This document shows positions 1 to 8,366 of a stretch of DNA of 64,000 bases, one piece after another (position 1 is the stretch's first letter; the number at the start of each line of letters is the position of its first letter). Under the pieces are notes generated by a model that did no database searches, was not told the DNA's origin, and was given only the letters and a program-made list of their open reading frames with translations. Origin of the DNA: CAWANP01 sp963783445 (GTDB taxonomy: Bacteria; Chloroflexota; Anaerolineae; JAAYZQ01). The position numbers and the translations under genes are program-made. Location of the stretch: the NCBI GenBank assembly GCA_963783445.1, contig CAWANP010000012.1, positions 124,001 to 188,000 on the forward strand, read 5' to 3'.

Positions 1-1998
1 CTTCAGACCTTGCTGGAAGGCATTGTGGCGGGCCCCAGCCAACGGATTGCAGATCTGCCCCTGCTGACGAGGGCTGAGGAACACCAGATGCTTGTGACGT
101 GGAACGACACCCGAGTAGACTTTGGCCCGGACTTGTGCATGCACCGGTTGTTTGAGCGTCAGGTGGAGCGAACACCCGATGCCGTGGCCCTGGTATTCAA
201 AGAGCAGCAACTCACCTATCGCCAACTCAACACAAGAGCCAATCAGATGGCCCGCCACCTGCAGGGCCTGGGCGCCGAACCCGAGATGCTCGTGGGTCTC
301 TTTCTGGAGCGCACAGTGGAGAGGGTCGTGGCCATGCTGGGCATTCTGAAGGCCGGGGCCGCCTTTCTTTCACTGGATCCTGCGCAGCCCAGGCAGCATC
401 TGGCTCTCAACGTGGAAGGTGCTCAGATGTCGTTCATCGTAACGACAGAAGCAATGCTGGACAGGCTACCCGATTGTGCTGCCTGTCTGGTGAGTGTGGA
501 TACAGAACAGCGTGCTATCGCCCGAGAGAACGGGCAAAACCCAGAAAGCACGGTGACCGCAGCGAATCTGGCTTACATGATCTACACCTCGGGTTCGACC
601 GGCAGGCCCAAGGGGGTCATGATCGAGCACGCGGCACTTGGCAATTTTCTCCTGTCGTGGTATGATTACTGCGACATGGGAGCCCACACCCATCGCCTGG
701 ATAACACCTCTCTGAGTTACGATGTCTGGGTTGCCAGCATCACGATACCCCTGTGTTGCGGCGGTGTGCTCCAGCTTGCGCCTGAAGAGGTACTCCTTCC
801 TGGTCCCGAGCTAATACGATTCCTACAGGACACGGGAGTCTCGCAGTTCACCATGGTTCCGTCGGCCTTTAGACTCCTACCTGAAGCGGAGCTTCCCTCG
901 CTTCAGACCGTGATCACCGGCGGAGAGGTGGTAACCGCCGACCTGGTAGCGCGCTGGGCGCCGGGCCGCACGTTTCTCAATGGCTATGGGCCCACCGAGG
1001 CGACGATCAACACGACGGTCTACCAATGCACCGGTGGCGATCAGGCGCCGCCCATCGGCCGCCCAATGGCCAACATTCAGGTTTTTCTGTTGGATGCCCA
1101 TCTGCAGCCTGTGCCCATCGGCGTTCCCGGTGAGTTATGCATTGGCGGGGCTGGGCTGGCGCGGGGCTACCTGAACCAGCCTGGCCTGACGGCCGAAAAG
1201 TTCATCCCGGATTCATTCAGTTCCAAGCCGGGTGCGCGTCTCTACAGAACGGGGGATCTGGCCCGCTACCGACCCGATGGCAACATCGAGTTCATTGGCC
1301 GCATCGACCACCAGGTCAAGATCCGCGGCTTTCGCGTAGAGATGGAAGAGATCGAAGAGGTATTGGTCCAACACCCGATGATCCAAGAGGCAATCGTTGT
1401 GACTAGAGAGGATGTGGCTGGCGACTGCCAGTTGGCAGCCTATGTGGTCCCCAACCAAGATCCAGCCCCTACGCCTGGTGAGTTGAGCCGATTCCTGCGG
1501 GGAAAGCTGCCCGCTCATATGGTACCGTCAGCATACATTCCGCTGGATGCCTTGCCGCTCACGGCCAGCGGCAAACTCGACCGCCGCGCGTTGCCTGCGC
1601 CAGAGTGGTCTCGCGATGTACTGGAAGGGGAATTCGTCGCACCGCGCACACCGGTGGAAAAGGTGTTGGCTGATATCTGGAGCCAGGTCCTTGGGGTCCA
1701 GCAGATCGGCGTCCATGACAACTTTTTCGAGTTGGGTGGACACTCGCTTCTGGCCACACAGATCATCTCTCGTACACGAGAGATCTTTCGGCTGGACATA
1801 GCCCTGCGCGCGATATTCGAAGCACCCACGGTGGCAGAGATGTCACAGACCATTATCGCCCAGGAGACCACACCTGGCCAGGTCGAGCAGGTCGCGTTGC
1901 TGCTAAAGACCGTCAAGGACATTCCGCTTGAAGGGATCCAGAGAATGTTGAAGGACCGGAGAAAGGAAAGAGGACTGCCTGACACAAGTGCCAGTTGA
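1..1998 (+). CDS. Nonribosomal peptide synthetase, terminal A-PCP portion (5' end outside window)
   Basis: The reading frame is open to the left edge, so this is the C-terminal part of a longer NRPS. The first ~30 residues match the condensation-to-adenylation linker. The adenylation domain follows with its core motifs: YTSGSTGRPKG (A3), GYGPTEATI (A5), GELCIGGAGLARGYL (A6), YRTGDLARY (A7), and the catalytic Lys in LTASGKLDRR (A10). A peptidyl carrier domain follows, with the phosphopantetheine Ser in DNFFELGGHSLLATQ at about residue 580. There is no thioesterase or reductase domain before the stop, so release must use another protein. Aligning without gaps to PheA numbering gives substrate-pocket residues D-V-A-T-I-G-G-I-N-K; I do not recognise the amino acid specified. 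An MbtH protein follows 104 bp downstream. Domain calls are certain; product unknown. Confidence 0.93.
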   Translation, partial: LQTLLEGIVAGPSQRIADLPLLTRAEEHQMLVTWNDTRVDFGPDLCMHRLFERQVERTPDAVALVFKEQQLTYRQLNTRANQMARHLQGLGAEPEMLVGLFLERTVERVVAMLGILKAGAAFLSLDPAQPRQHLALNVEGAQMSFIVTTEAMLDRLPDCAACLVSVDTEQRAIARENGQNPESTVTAANLAYMIYTSGSTGRPKGVMIEHAALGNFLLSWYDYCDMGAHTHRLDNTSLSYDVWVASITIPLCCGGVLQLAPEEVLLPGPELIRFLQDTGVSQFTMVPSAFRLLPEAELPSLQTVITGGEVVTADLVARWAPGRTFLNGYGPTEATINTTVYQCTGGDQAPPIGRPMANIQVFLLDAHLQPVPIGVPGELCIGGAGLARGYLNQPGLTAEKFIPDSFSSKPGARLYRTGDLARYRPDGNIEFIGRIDHQVKIRGFRVEMEEIEEVLVQHPMIQEAIVVTREDVAGDCQLAAYVVPNQDPAPTPGELSRFLRGKLPAHMVPSAYIPLDALPLTASGKLDRRALPAPEWSRDVLEGEFVAPRTPVEKVLADIWSQVLGVQQIGVHDNFFELGGHSLLATQIISRTREIFRLDIALRAIFEAPTVAEMSQTIIAQETTPGQVEQVALLLKTVKDIPLEGIQRMLKDRRKERGLPDTSAS

Positions 1999-2101
1999 GC
2001 ATTTGAGAACCAACCTCTGCAACACACCATCCAACAAGAGAAGACTTGGAAGCATCTTGGGAAGGCATAATCACCATGGCGAAAAGGAGGAAGACGTAAA
2101 C

Positions 2102-2311
2102 ATGTACGATGAGGAGGACACCAGGACTTACACGGTGGTCGTCAACCACGAGGAGCAGTACTCGATATGGTTCGTCGATCGGGAGATCCCGCTGGGCTGG
2201 CGAGAGGTAGGCAAGAGTGGGACAAAGCCCGAGTGCCTGGCCTACATCGAAGAGGTATGGACCGATATGAGACCCCTCAGCCTGCGAAAACAGATGGAGG
2301 CTGAGGATTAA
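2102..2311 (+). CDS. MbtH-like NRPS accessory protein
   Basis: A 69-residue protein of normal MbtH length. It carries the family signature: N-x-E-E-Q-x-S-x-W, then I-P-x-G-W, then C-L-x-Y-I-x-x-V-W-T-D-M-R-P-L-S. MbtH proteins bind and activate the adenylation domains of NRPSs, so the partner is almost certainly the synthetase just upstream. The start is fixed by an AAAGGAGGA ribosome site 8-10 bases before the ATG. The usual Pro after the first Trp (SIWP) is Phe here, a minor deviation. Confidence 0.93.
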   Translation: MYDEEDTRTYTVVVNHEEQYSIWFVDREIPLGWREVGKSGTKPECLAYIEEVWTDMRPLSLRKQMEAED

Positions 2312-2388
2312 TCGCGGCAAGGCACAAAGGCAATGCGGTTTCGTAGCCGTAACTAACTTCCATACAGAGGTCGGAAGGAGACAGAGAA

Positions 2389-3915
2389 ATGGAAATCCGG
2401 ACAATCGCCGGTGGCATCCAGACCACCGACGATGAGATGATCGTTGTCAACCTTTTTGAAGAAACTGAAACGCCGGGTGGCGCTACCGACGCTGTGGACA
2501 AGGCCCTCGGTGGCGCCATCAGTGAGGCCATCGCCGCCGGTGATTGCCGCGGCAAGAAGGGCGAGACAACAGTCTTCTACCCGCGCGGCGCCATCCCTGC
2601 CCGGCGGGTACTGGTCGTGGGCCTCGGGCCGCAGGATGGGTTCTCACTGGAGGCGGTGCGCTCGACCGCAGCCAGTGCTGCCCAGAAAGCCCGGTCTTTG
2701 GGCGTCGCCTCGTTCAGCAGCATCGTCCATGGCGGAGGGGCGACGGGTTTTGCCTTGGAAGATGCAGCCCAAGCAGTAGTAGAGGGCACCATCCTGGGCC
2801 TCTACCGCTACCAGGAGCTGAAGAACAAAGCTCCGGACCGGCCGGACCCGGAGCAGTTCACGTTGGTCCAGTTTGACCCGGCCAAGATACCGGAGGTCGA
2901 ATCCGGGGCGCAGGCAGGCCTAGTTGTGGCCGAAGCAGCCTGCCTGGCCCGTGACCTGGTGAATCGCCCGGCCAACTATGCCACCCCCAGCGACCTGGCC
3001 GAGCTTGCGCTAGAGATCGCTGGCGAGTTTGACCACATGCGCTGCCAGGTACTCAACGAAGAAGACGCGCACGAACTCAAGATGGGCTCGTTCTTGGGGG
3101 TCGCCCAGGGCAGCGACGAAGAGGCGGCCTTTATTGTCATGGAGTACAATCCCAGCCGGGAGGATCTGGACACGATCGTACTGGCAGGCAAAGGCATCAC
3201 TTTTGACACGGGCGGAATCTCGCTAAAGCCTGTACAGGGGATGGAACGCATGCGGGGCGACATGGCCGGGGCTGCGGCTGTGTTGGCCACGATGGAAGCG
3301 GTAGGCCAGCTCGACCTGCCACTGCACGTCGTGGGGCTGGTGCCAGCCACGGAGAACATGCCCAGCGCTCGCGCCTACAAGCCCGGTGACGTGCTAACGG
3401 CCATGAACGGGAAGACCATCGAGATCATCAGCACTGATGCCGAGGGTAGGCTGGTCTTGGCCGATGCCCTGGCCTACGCCGCACGCTTTGAGCCCAAGGC
3501 CGTGGTGGATCTGGCAACGCTCACGGGTGCTTGTGTGGTTGCTCTGGGCGCGGGCATCGCCGCCGGCATGTTCAGCACCGATGACGAGTTGGCGGCCTGC
3601 CTGCAAGCGGCCAGCCAGACCAGTGGTGAGCGCCTGTGGCGCATGCCGCTCTATGACGATTACCTGGGTAAAATAGAGAGCCTGACAGCCGACATGGCCA
3701 ACAGCGGCGGACGCATGGGCGGCGTGGGAAGTTCGGCCATCTTTCTCAAGCAGTTTGCCGAAGGCTATCCCTGGGCACACCTGGACATCGCTGGTATGTC
3801 ATTTGAGGAAGCCGGCGGCTCGCCCAAGCGCCCGGCCTATCTGCGCAAAGGCGGTACCGGGTTCGGTGTGCGGCTGCTGGTCCAGTTCCTGCGCGATTGG
3901 GCTTCAGCGGACTGA
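2389..3915 (+). CDS. pepA: Leucyl aminopeptidase (M17 family)
   Basis: Cytosolic dimetal aminopeptidase that removes N-terminal residues from peptides. It has 508 residues, the usual M17 length. The metal-site segments are visible: GKGITFDTGGISLKP around residue 265 (Lys and Asp ligands) and the family signature STDAEGRLVLADAL around residue 350. The N-terminal ~170 residues form the less conserved M17 N domain. A GGAAGGAGA ribosome site precedes the ATG. It lies 77 bp after the MbtH gene on the same strand but is a housekeeping enzyme, and is probably not part of the NRPS pathway. Confidence 0.95.
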   Translation: MEIRTIAGGIQTTDDEMIVVNLFEETETPGGATDAVDKALGGAISEAIAAGDCRGKKGETTVFYPRGAIPARRVLVVGLGPQDGFSLEAVRSTAASAAQKARSLGVASFSSIVHGGGATGFALEDAAQAVVEGTILGLYRYQELKNKAPDRPDPEQFTLVQFDPAKIPEVESGAQAGLVVAEAACLARDLVNRPANYATPSDLAELALEIAGEFDHMRCQVLNEEDAHELKMGSFLGVAQGSDEEAAFIVMEYNPSREDLDTIVLAGKGITFDTGGISLKPVQGMERMRGDMAGAAAVLATMEAVGQLDLPLHVVGLVPATENMPSARAYKPGDVLTAMNGKTIEIISTDAEGRLVLADALAYAARFEPKAVVDLATLTGACVVALGAGIAAGMFSTDDELAACLQAASQTSGERLWRMPLYDDYLGKIESLTADMANSGGRMGGVGSSAIFLKQFAEGYPWAHLDIAGMSFEEAGGSPKRPAYLRKGGTGFGVRLLVQFLRDWASAD

Positions 3916-3942
3916 CTCGCATCCACCACACTGGCAGCAAGG

Positions 3943-3981
3943 CAGGCTCCTGCAAGGTAGGTGTCAAGGTGCAGGAGCCTG
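3943..3981 (+). other. Perfect 12-bp inverted repeat in the pepA-HAD intergenic gap
   Basis: CAGGCTCCTGCA at 3943-3954 and its exact reverse complement at 3970-3981 enclose a 15-base loop. The stem ends just before the ribosome site of the next gene. There is no U-run after it, so it is not a standard intrinsic terminator. It could be an mRNA-processing or stability hairpin. Confidence 0.55.
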
Positions 3982-3996
3982 CTGCAGGGAGGCCAA

Positions 3997-4656
3997 GTGC
4001 CACTTCGATTGGCGATTTTTGACCTGGATGGGACGCTCAAGCAGGTCCCGGATCCCTACGTTTACCTTCACAAGAATCTTGGGACGTGGGAAGCCGCCCA
4101 AGCCTTCACCCACGCGGGACTGAGCGGCGAACTGGATTACGAAGGCTGGCTCCGTCTCGATGCTTCACTCTGGAAAGGGGTGGAGCGGACAGTGGTCGAG
4201 TCCGCCTTCTGCCAGAACCCCTACCTGCCCGGCGCCCGGGAGACAGTTGCCGCGCTAAGACGTGCGGGCGTCTCGGTGGCTGTCGTGAGCACCGGGCTGC
4301 GAATTCATGCCGAACAGGTCCAGTCGGATCTGGGCATTGACTGCATTATAGCCAATGAGATCCTCTTTGAGGACGGTCTGGTCAGCGGTGAAGCGCTGGT
4401 GCACGTCCCGGAGGGTGGTAAGGGACCGGTCGTGGACCGCCTGCAGGCTGAATTCGGTGTGGCGCACGGCGAGTGCCTGGCCGTAGGCGATGGTTCTTCT
4501 GACGTAGACATGTTTTCCCGGGTGCGCGTGGGAGTCGCCATCAATCCTGCAGCCGCGCCAGTGCGCACAGCCGCAAGCCTGGTCCTTGAGGAGCCCGATC
4601 TGCGCCCCCTGCTGCCGAAATTGAACCGGCTTATACCAGGCTGGATCCCGTACTAG
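3997..4656 (+). CDS. HAD-superfamily phosphatase (phosphoserine-phosphatase-like)
   Basis: A 219-residue hydrolase with all four HAD motifs in order. Motif I is FDLDGTL at the N-terminus (nucleophile Asp and acid/base Asp). Motif II is VVSTGL at about residue 98, motif III is the Lys in GGKGPVVDR, and motif IV is GDGSSDVDMF. The helical cap between motifs I and II suggests the C1/PSP-like subclass. The substrate cannot be read from the sequence. I place the start at GTG 3997, because an AGGGAGG site lies 5 bases upstream and the hydrophobic first strand of the HAD fold begins immediately after. An upstream GTG at 3961 lies inside the inverted repeat and is less likely. Confidence 0.85.
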   Translation: MPLRLAIFDLDGTLKQVPDPYVYLHKNLGTWEAAQAFTHAGLSGELDYEGWLRLDASLWKGVERTVVESAFCQNPYLPGARETVAALRRAGVSVAVVSTGLRIHAEQVQSDLGIDCIIANEILFEDGLVSGEALVHVPEGGKGPVVDRLQAEFGVAHGECLAVGDGSSDVDMFSRVRVGVAINPAAAPVRTAASLVLEEPDLRPLLPKLNRLIPGWIPY

Positions 4657-4810
4657 GCGGTCAGGCCCATCAACCCGGCCTGCCAGAGGCAAGCCTGCAG
4701 GCTGCAACATACCTTGGCGCTCACGACACTCGAGATCTCAAGGCCGTCTTTGCAACGCATCCAGTCCGAGCTGATGCGCTCGCTTGCGTTCATCGATGCA
4801 GATTTGGTAC

Positions 4811-4839
4811 TTGGTCTTTTCCGGCAAATGTGATATAAT
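4811..4839 (+). promoter_or_regulatory. Sigma-70-type promoter of the response regulator/kinase pair
   Basis: TTGGTC (4811-4816), a 17-base spacer and TATAAT (4834-4839). A tandem TGTGAtATAaTGTGAATA element overlaps the -10 region. Transcription would start about 55 bases before the proposed GTG start at 4905. Confidence 0.6.
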
Positions 4840-4904
4840 GTGAATACATGGTCGCCTCATCGTTGCAGATGTTTCTGGATCCTTGGCACAGAAGGAGGAT
4901 GCCG

Positions 4905-5309
4905 GTGAAACCAAAAGGTGAGGTATTGATCATCGACGATGACCCCGATCTTTGTGCGGCCCTGCAGGCCGCCCTGCAAGGCGATGGCTTTGTCGTGCGC
5001 TGTGCCAGCCAGGGCAGCTTGGGTCTGCAAATGATGCGCGAAAAGACGCCCGATCTCGTATTCCTGGACATCATCATGCGCATGCCCACCGAAGGCGTAT
5101 GGGTTAGCGAAGAGATTGCCAACGACCCGGCGCTGCGGGGGGTCCCGGTAGTGATGTTGACCTCCATCGTAGATTCAGAGTACGCCGGGCACTTTCCCAC
5201 CGACCGCCCTCTCCACGCCCACCTGTTTCTGGACAAACCAGTCCCGCTGACAAAGGTTGTGGAGATTGCCAACCGCTATGCCCGCCAGCCCGCTCCCGCA
5301 CTTGCCTGA
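4905..5309 (+). CDS. Stand-alone response regulator receiver protein
   Basis: Single CheY-like receiver domain of ~134 residues with no output domain. The acidic pocket is IDDDPD near the N-terminus. The phosphorylatable Asp is in VFLDIIMRMPTEG, the switch Thr is in VMLTSI, and the conserved Lys is in LDKPVP. The stretch after the phospho-Asp (MPTEG-x-x-x-S) resembles the receiver at 21.6-22.0 kb more than typical CheY, so the two may be paralogues. The start is GTG 4905, because AAGGAGG sits 6 bases upstream; the ATG at 4899 abuts that site and would be too close. The kinase 104 bp downstream is the obvious partner. Confidence 0.85.
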   Translation: MKPKGEVLIIDDDPDLCAALQAALQGDGFVVRCASQGSLGLQMMREKTPDLVFLDIIMRMPTEGVWVSEEIANDPALRGVPVVMLTSIVDSEYAGHFPTDRPLHAHLFLDKPVPLTKVVEIANRYARQPAPALA

Positions 5310-5413
5310 GTCTGCCGGTAGCTCGGCGCCGCCTGTTCCAGTCTAGCTCTTGGATGGGTCCTGCCACAAGGTCAGGACAGGGTACAGGGGGCGATTCACG
5401 ATAGGCACCCAGA

Positions 5414-6808
5414 ATGCAAGAGCGCATTCCCTTTGACACCGTACTCCTCGAGGGCGTTGGCTGGCTGGTCCGCCTGCGCTTCTTTGCCGTCCTGGGTATC
5501 GCGGTGGCCGTAGCCCTAGGCTGGCTCTTCTTCCCCGGCCAGTTACCGCTGGTGCAGTTGCTCGTCCTCGCCCTACTCCTCCTCCTCTACAATCTGCAGT
5601 TTCTCTTCTACGCCCGTAGCCTTCGGATCACGCCCCAACAAACAGCTCCCCTTGGACAGGCGACTCGCTTTGCCTACGTGCAGGCTGGCCTTGACCTGCT
5701 CGCGTTGGCTGCGCTGGTCCACCTCTCCAGTGGCGTCGAAAGCCCCGCATCCGTACTCTTCCTGCTGCCTACCGTTTTCGCTGCTTTCTTTCTCTCCAAG
5801 TCCGCTGGTGCACTGGTGGCCTCCCTGGTGCTCGCCATCTTTGCCTCTATTGCTGGACTCGAGTATGCCGGTGTCCTGCCGCACTATCACCTGCCACTGC
5901 TGGAGGGAGTAGAGCTGTATCGCCAGGTGCCCTATATGCTGACTGCGATCGGCGTATTGGCCGCTGCTTTGGGGTTGGCCGCCTACCTTTCTTCAGCACT
6001 TCGTGGCAGACTGCGCACAGGGGAGCACGAACTTGCGCAGAGTCTCGAGGTCGCTCTGGACGATTGCCGCGAACTGGAAAGCGTCAACGCGCGACTGCGG
6101 AGGCTGGATGCGGAGCAGACGCGATTCTTGACGATGGTCACCCACGAGCTGCGGGCGCCCATAAACACCATTCACACCTGCGTTGAGTTGGCCCTGGCCG
6201 GCTATGCTTCACCTGAAAAGGTACGCGAGATCCTTGAGCGGGTCATGGAACGAACAGCAGAACTGTCTGAGTTAATCAGCGATCTGCTCCGCCTGGCCCG
6301 AGCCCGCGAAGAGGTTAGCCGCAATGAAGGCGTGGAGTTGGTGGAGACAGCGGGCGTATTGCAGAACGTCGTACAGCTCATGAAGACTGAAGCGAGCGCC
6401 AAGGATCTGTTCCTGAGCATGGACCTGGACCCGGGCCTGGCACCGATCCGGGCCAATCCTGAGCGGCTGAAACTGGTGTGGACCAACCTGCTGAGCAATG
6501 CGATCAAGTACACAGAGCCAGGCGGCATCGTCGCAGTAGCCCTCAGGCAAACCCCCAATCATATGGTGGGTACGGTTCGCGATACTGGCATCGGCATCCG
6601 CCCTGAGGATCGAGAGCAGATCTTTGAGGAGTTTTACCGAGCTGCAAACGCGCGCGCAATCTCCCCTGTAGGCACGGGAGTGGGCCTGGCTATCGTTCAA
6701 CGCATCATCGAAAACTGGGGGGGACAGATCTCGGTAGAGTCAGAGTTGGGTCTTGGCAGCAAATTCACCGTCGTACTGCCCCGAGCCAGTGCTTCTCCAG
6801 CAGAGTAG
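5414..6808 (+). CDS. Membrane sensor histidine kinase
   Basis: 464 residues. The N-terminal ~200 residues hold about six hydrophobic membrane segments with no sizeable extracellular domain. They are followed by a short coiled linker, a HisKA domain with the phospho-accepting His in MVTHELRAPINT (about residue 242), and a HATPase domain with N box NLLSNAIKYTEPGG, G1 box VRDTGIGI and G2 box GTGVGLAIV. The membrane part resembles that of the kinase at 19.6-21.6 kb (both have a GxESP segment), so the two share an ancestry and possibly a signal. It probably phosphorylates the receiver protein just upstream. Confidence 0.9.
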   Translation: MQERIPFDTVLLEGVGWLVRLRFFAVLGIAVAVALGWLFFPGQLPLVQLLVLALLLLLYNLQFLFYARSLRITPQQTAPLGQATRFAYVQAGLDLLALAALVHLSSGVESPASVLFLLPTVFAAFFLSKSAGALVASLVLAIFASIAGLEYAGVLPHYHLPLLEGVELYRQVPYMLTAIGVLAAALGLAAYLSSALRGRLRTGEHELAQSLEVALDDCRELESVNARLRRLDAEQTRFLTMVTHELRAPINTIHTCVELALAGYASPEKVREILERVMERTAELSELISDLLRLARAREEVSRNEGVELVETAGVLQNVVQLMKTEASAKDLFLSMDLDPGLAPIRANPERLKLVWTNLLSNAIKYTEPGGIVAVALRQTPNHMVGTVRDTGIGIRPEDREQIFEEFYRAANARAISPVGTGVGLAIVQRIIENWGGQISVESELGLGSKFTVVLPRASASPAE

Positions 6809-6845
6809 AGTGCCGGCCCCATCCTCGCGAATCACGCATCATATA

Positions 6846-7310
6846 TCATTGCGCCCGCTGCTGGCCACACTGCTCCCGCGTGTGCTGCAGACGGGAGGCA
6901 ATGACCTCAGCCAACTGCTTCATCACCACAAAACCGATGTGCGCGTTGCGGTCAAACAGATCGTTGAGATCCTCAGGTTTTATGGCCATGAGCCTCACTC
7001 GTTCTAGTGCCAGGGCCGAGGCAGTGAATCGTCGCTGCTTGACCAGCGATGACCAGCCAAAGATGCGCCCTGGCTCCACCTCCTCGATGACCAGTTCGGC
7101 ATCAAGCTCCAGCAAAGAGCGTAGCCGGACATGCAGCTGCACGCGTCCCTCACAGAGTATAAAGAGCCGGTCGGCCTGCTCCCGCTCGGAACAGATCAGA
7201 TCGCCGGCTTGATACTCTCCCTCGTAAGCAATGCTCGCAATCTTTCGCAGGTCATCCTCGTCCAGGCCAGCGAACAGCTCGCAGCGACACAGATCTGCTA
7301 CAGAGACCAC
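6846..7310 (-). CDS. Cyclic-nucleotide-binding-domain protein without DNA-binding domain
   Basis: A 154-residue cNMP-binding (CRP-like) beta-roll. It opens L-F-x-G-L-D-E-D-D-L, has E-G-x-Y-x-x-G-D-L-I-C and the G-R-I-F-G-W-S-S-L phosphate-binding cassette, and ends with an alpha helix. There is no helix-turn-helix after it, so it is not a standard CRP/FNR regulator. It is the last gene of the Flx-Hdr operon and may be a sensory or allosteric subunit. The start is GTG 7310, behind a GAGGTGG site. It converges with the kinase gene, 37 bp apart. Confidence 0.75.
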   Translation of the reverse strand: MVSVADLCRCELFAGLDEDDLRKIASIAYEGEYQAGDLICSEREQADRLFILCEGRVQLHVRLRSLLELDAELVIEEVEPGRIFGWSSLVKQRRFTASALALERVRLMAIKPEDLNDLFDRNAHIGFVVMKQLAEVIASRLQHTREQCGQQRAQ

Positions 7311-7434
7311 GCATCCACCTCACAGAGGGGCAGCCTACCAAAGCTTGCTGCCAATGCGGACCATGCGCCATCGCTGCACCGATTTCTGGAGAATGGTCTG
7401 AGGACACCAAGAACCTGTGACCGGGCTAGCCTAC

Positions 7435-8262
7435 TCACACGAAACTCTCCAGAAACCCGGCAACATCCGTATAAGGGAATACCGGGCCATCCAGGCAAAC
7501 GAACTTTTCCCCCATGTTGCACCGGCCACACTTGCCGATGCCACACTTCATCTTGGCCTCCAGCGTCATAACCATCTGCTGGTCGGAGAATTTCAGCTTC
7601 TTTAGCGCAATGATGACGAACTTGATCATGATCGGCGGGCCACAGATGATGGCCACCGCATTCTCTGCTAAGGGGTCGACCTGTTCCAGAAGCTCGGTGA
7701 TTAAGCCCACGTTACCCACCCATTCCGCATCGCCCTCGTCCACCGTCAGATGGAGGTTGGTGTCTGGAGCAGCTTGCCAGTCATCATACTCGTCGGTAAA
7801 TACCAGCAGGTTGGGCCTGCGCGCCGCCCACAGGATGGTCAGCTCCCCATAGTCAGCCCGGTTGTCCAGGATAGTGTGAATTACAGGCCGTAGCGGTGCG
7901 CCGCCGATGCCACCACCCAGAACGACGACGTTTTTGCCCTGGATATCTTCCATCGGGAAGCTGTTGCCTAGCGGTCCCCGAACGCCGACCACCGCCCCCG
8001 GCTCCATGCGGTGCAGAGCCGCCGTCACCGTACCCACCCGGTTGATGGCAAACTCCAGGGTTGAGGTCCGGGCTGTGGTTGAGGCTAGGCCAAAGGGCGC
8101 CTCGCCCACGCCAAAGGCCGACAGGAAGGCAAATTGCCCTGGCTCGTAGGCAAAGCCATTGCCGTTCATCTCGACCTGGAAGAGCTTGATCTCATCAGCC
8201 AGATCCTTCACACCCGCCAGCGTACCCAGCAGTGGCCGCATAGGATTGCCCTCGTCCCTCAC
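7435..8262 (-). CDS. FlxA-like FAD/NAD(P)-binding subunit
   Basis: 275 residues. A ferredoxin-reductase-type FAD barrel (YEPGQFAFLS, with MEPGAVVGVRGPLGNSFP) is followed by an NAD(P) domain (VVLGGGIGGAPLRP, IICGPPIM). A C-terminal [2Fe-2S] site is seen as C-x-x-x-x-C-x-x-C-x(8)-C in KCGIGKCGRCNMGEKFVCLDG. This is the family of sulfhydrogenase gamma and FlxA subunits, which pass electrons from NAD(P)H. Its neighbours are all Flx/Hdr subunits, so it should be the NAD(P)H entry point of the bifurcating complex. The start is GTG 8262, behind AAGGAGG with 5-6 base spacing. The hydrogenase gamma at 24.7 kb is a paralogue. Confidence 0.88.
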   Translation of the reverse strand: MRDEGNPMRPLLGTLAGVKDLADEIKLFQVEMNGNGFAYEPGQFAFLSAFGVGEAPFGLASTTARTSTLEFAINRVGTVTAALHRMEPGAVVGVRGPLGNSFPMEDIQGKNVVVLGGGIGGAPLRPVIHTILDNRADYGELTILWAARRPNLLVFTDEYDDWQAAPDTNLHLTVDEGDAEWVGNVGLITELLEQVDPLAENAVAIICGPPIMIKFVIIALKKLKFSDQQMVMTLEAKMKCGIGKCGRCNMGEKFVCLDGPVFPYTDVAGFLESFV

Positions 8263-8289
8263 CGCACCCTCCTTTGAATGGGTACTAGA

Positions 8290-8366
8290 GGCCGGAGATT
8301 GGATACTGGAGACTCATGGTCTGCGACATCGCCACTCAATATCCAATAACCAATCTCTAATCTCCG
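8290..8366. repeat. Degenerate CCAATCTCCA-type minisatellite in the FlxB-FlxA gap
   Basis: The 94-bp gap contains GGAGATTGGATACTGGAGAC and, 40 bp on, the roughly inverted TATCCAATAACCAATCTC. Similar CCAATCTCCAGTATCCA text occurs at 12783-12800 and in modified form inside hypE and hypF. It looks like a dispersed simple-repeat family; it could also fold as an imperfect hairpin. Confidence 0.5.
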
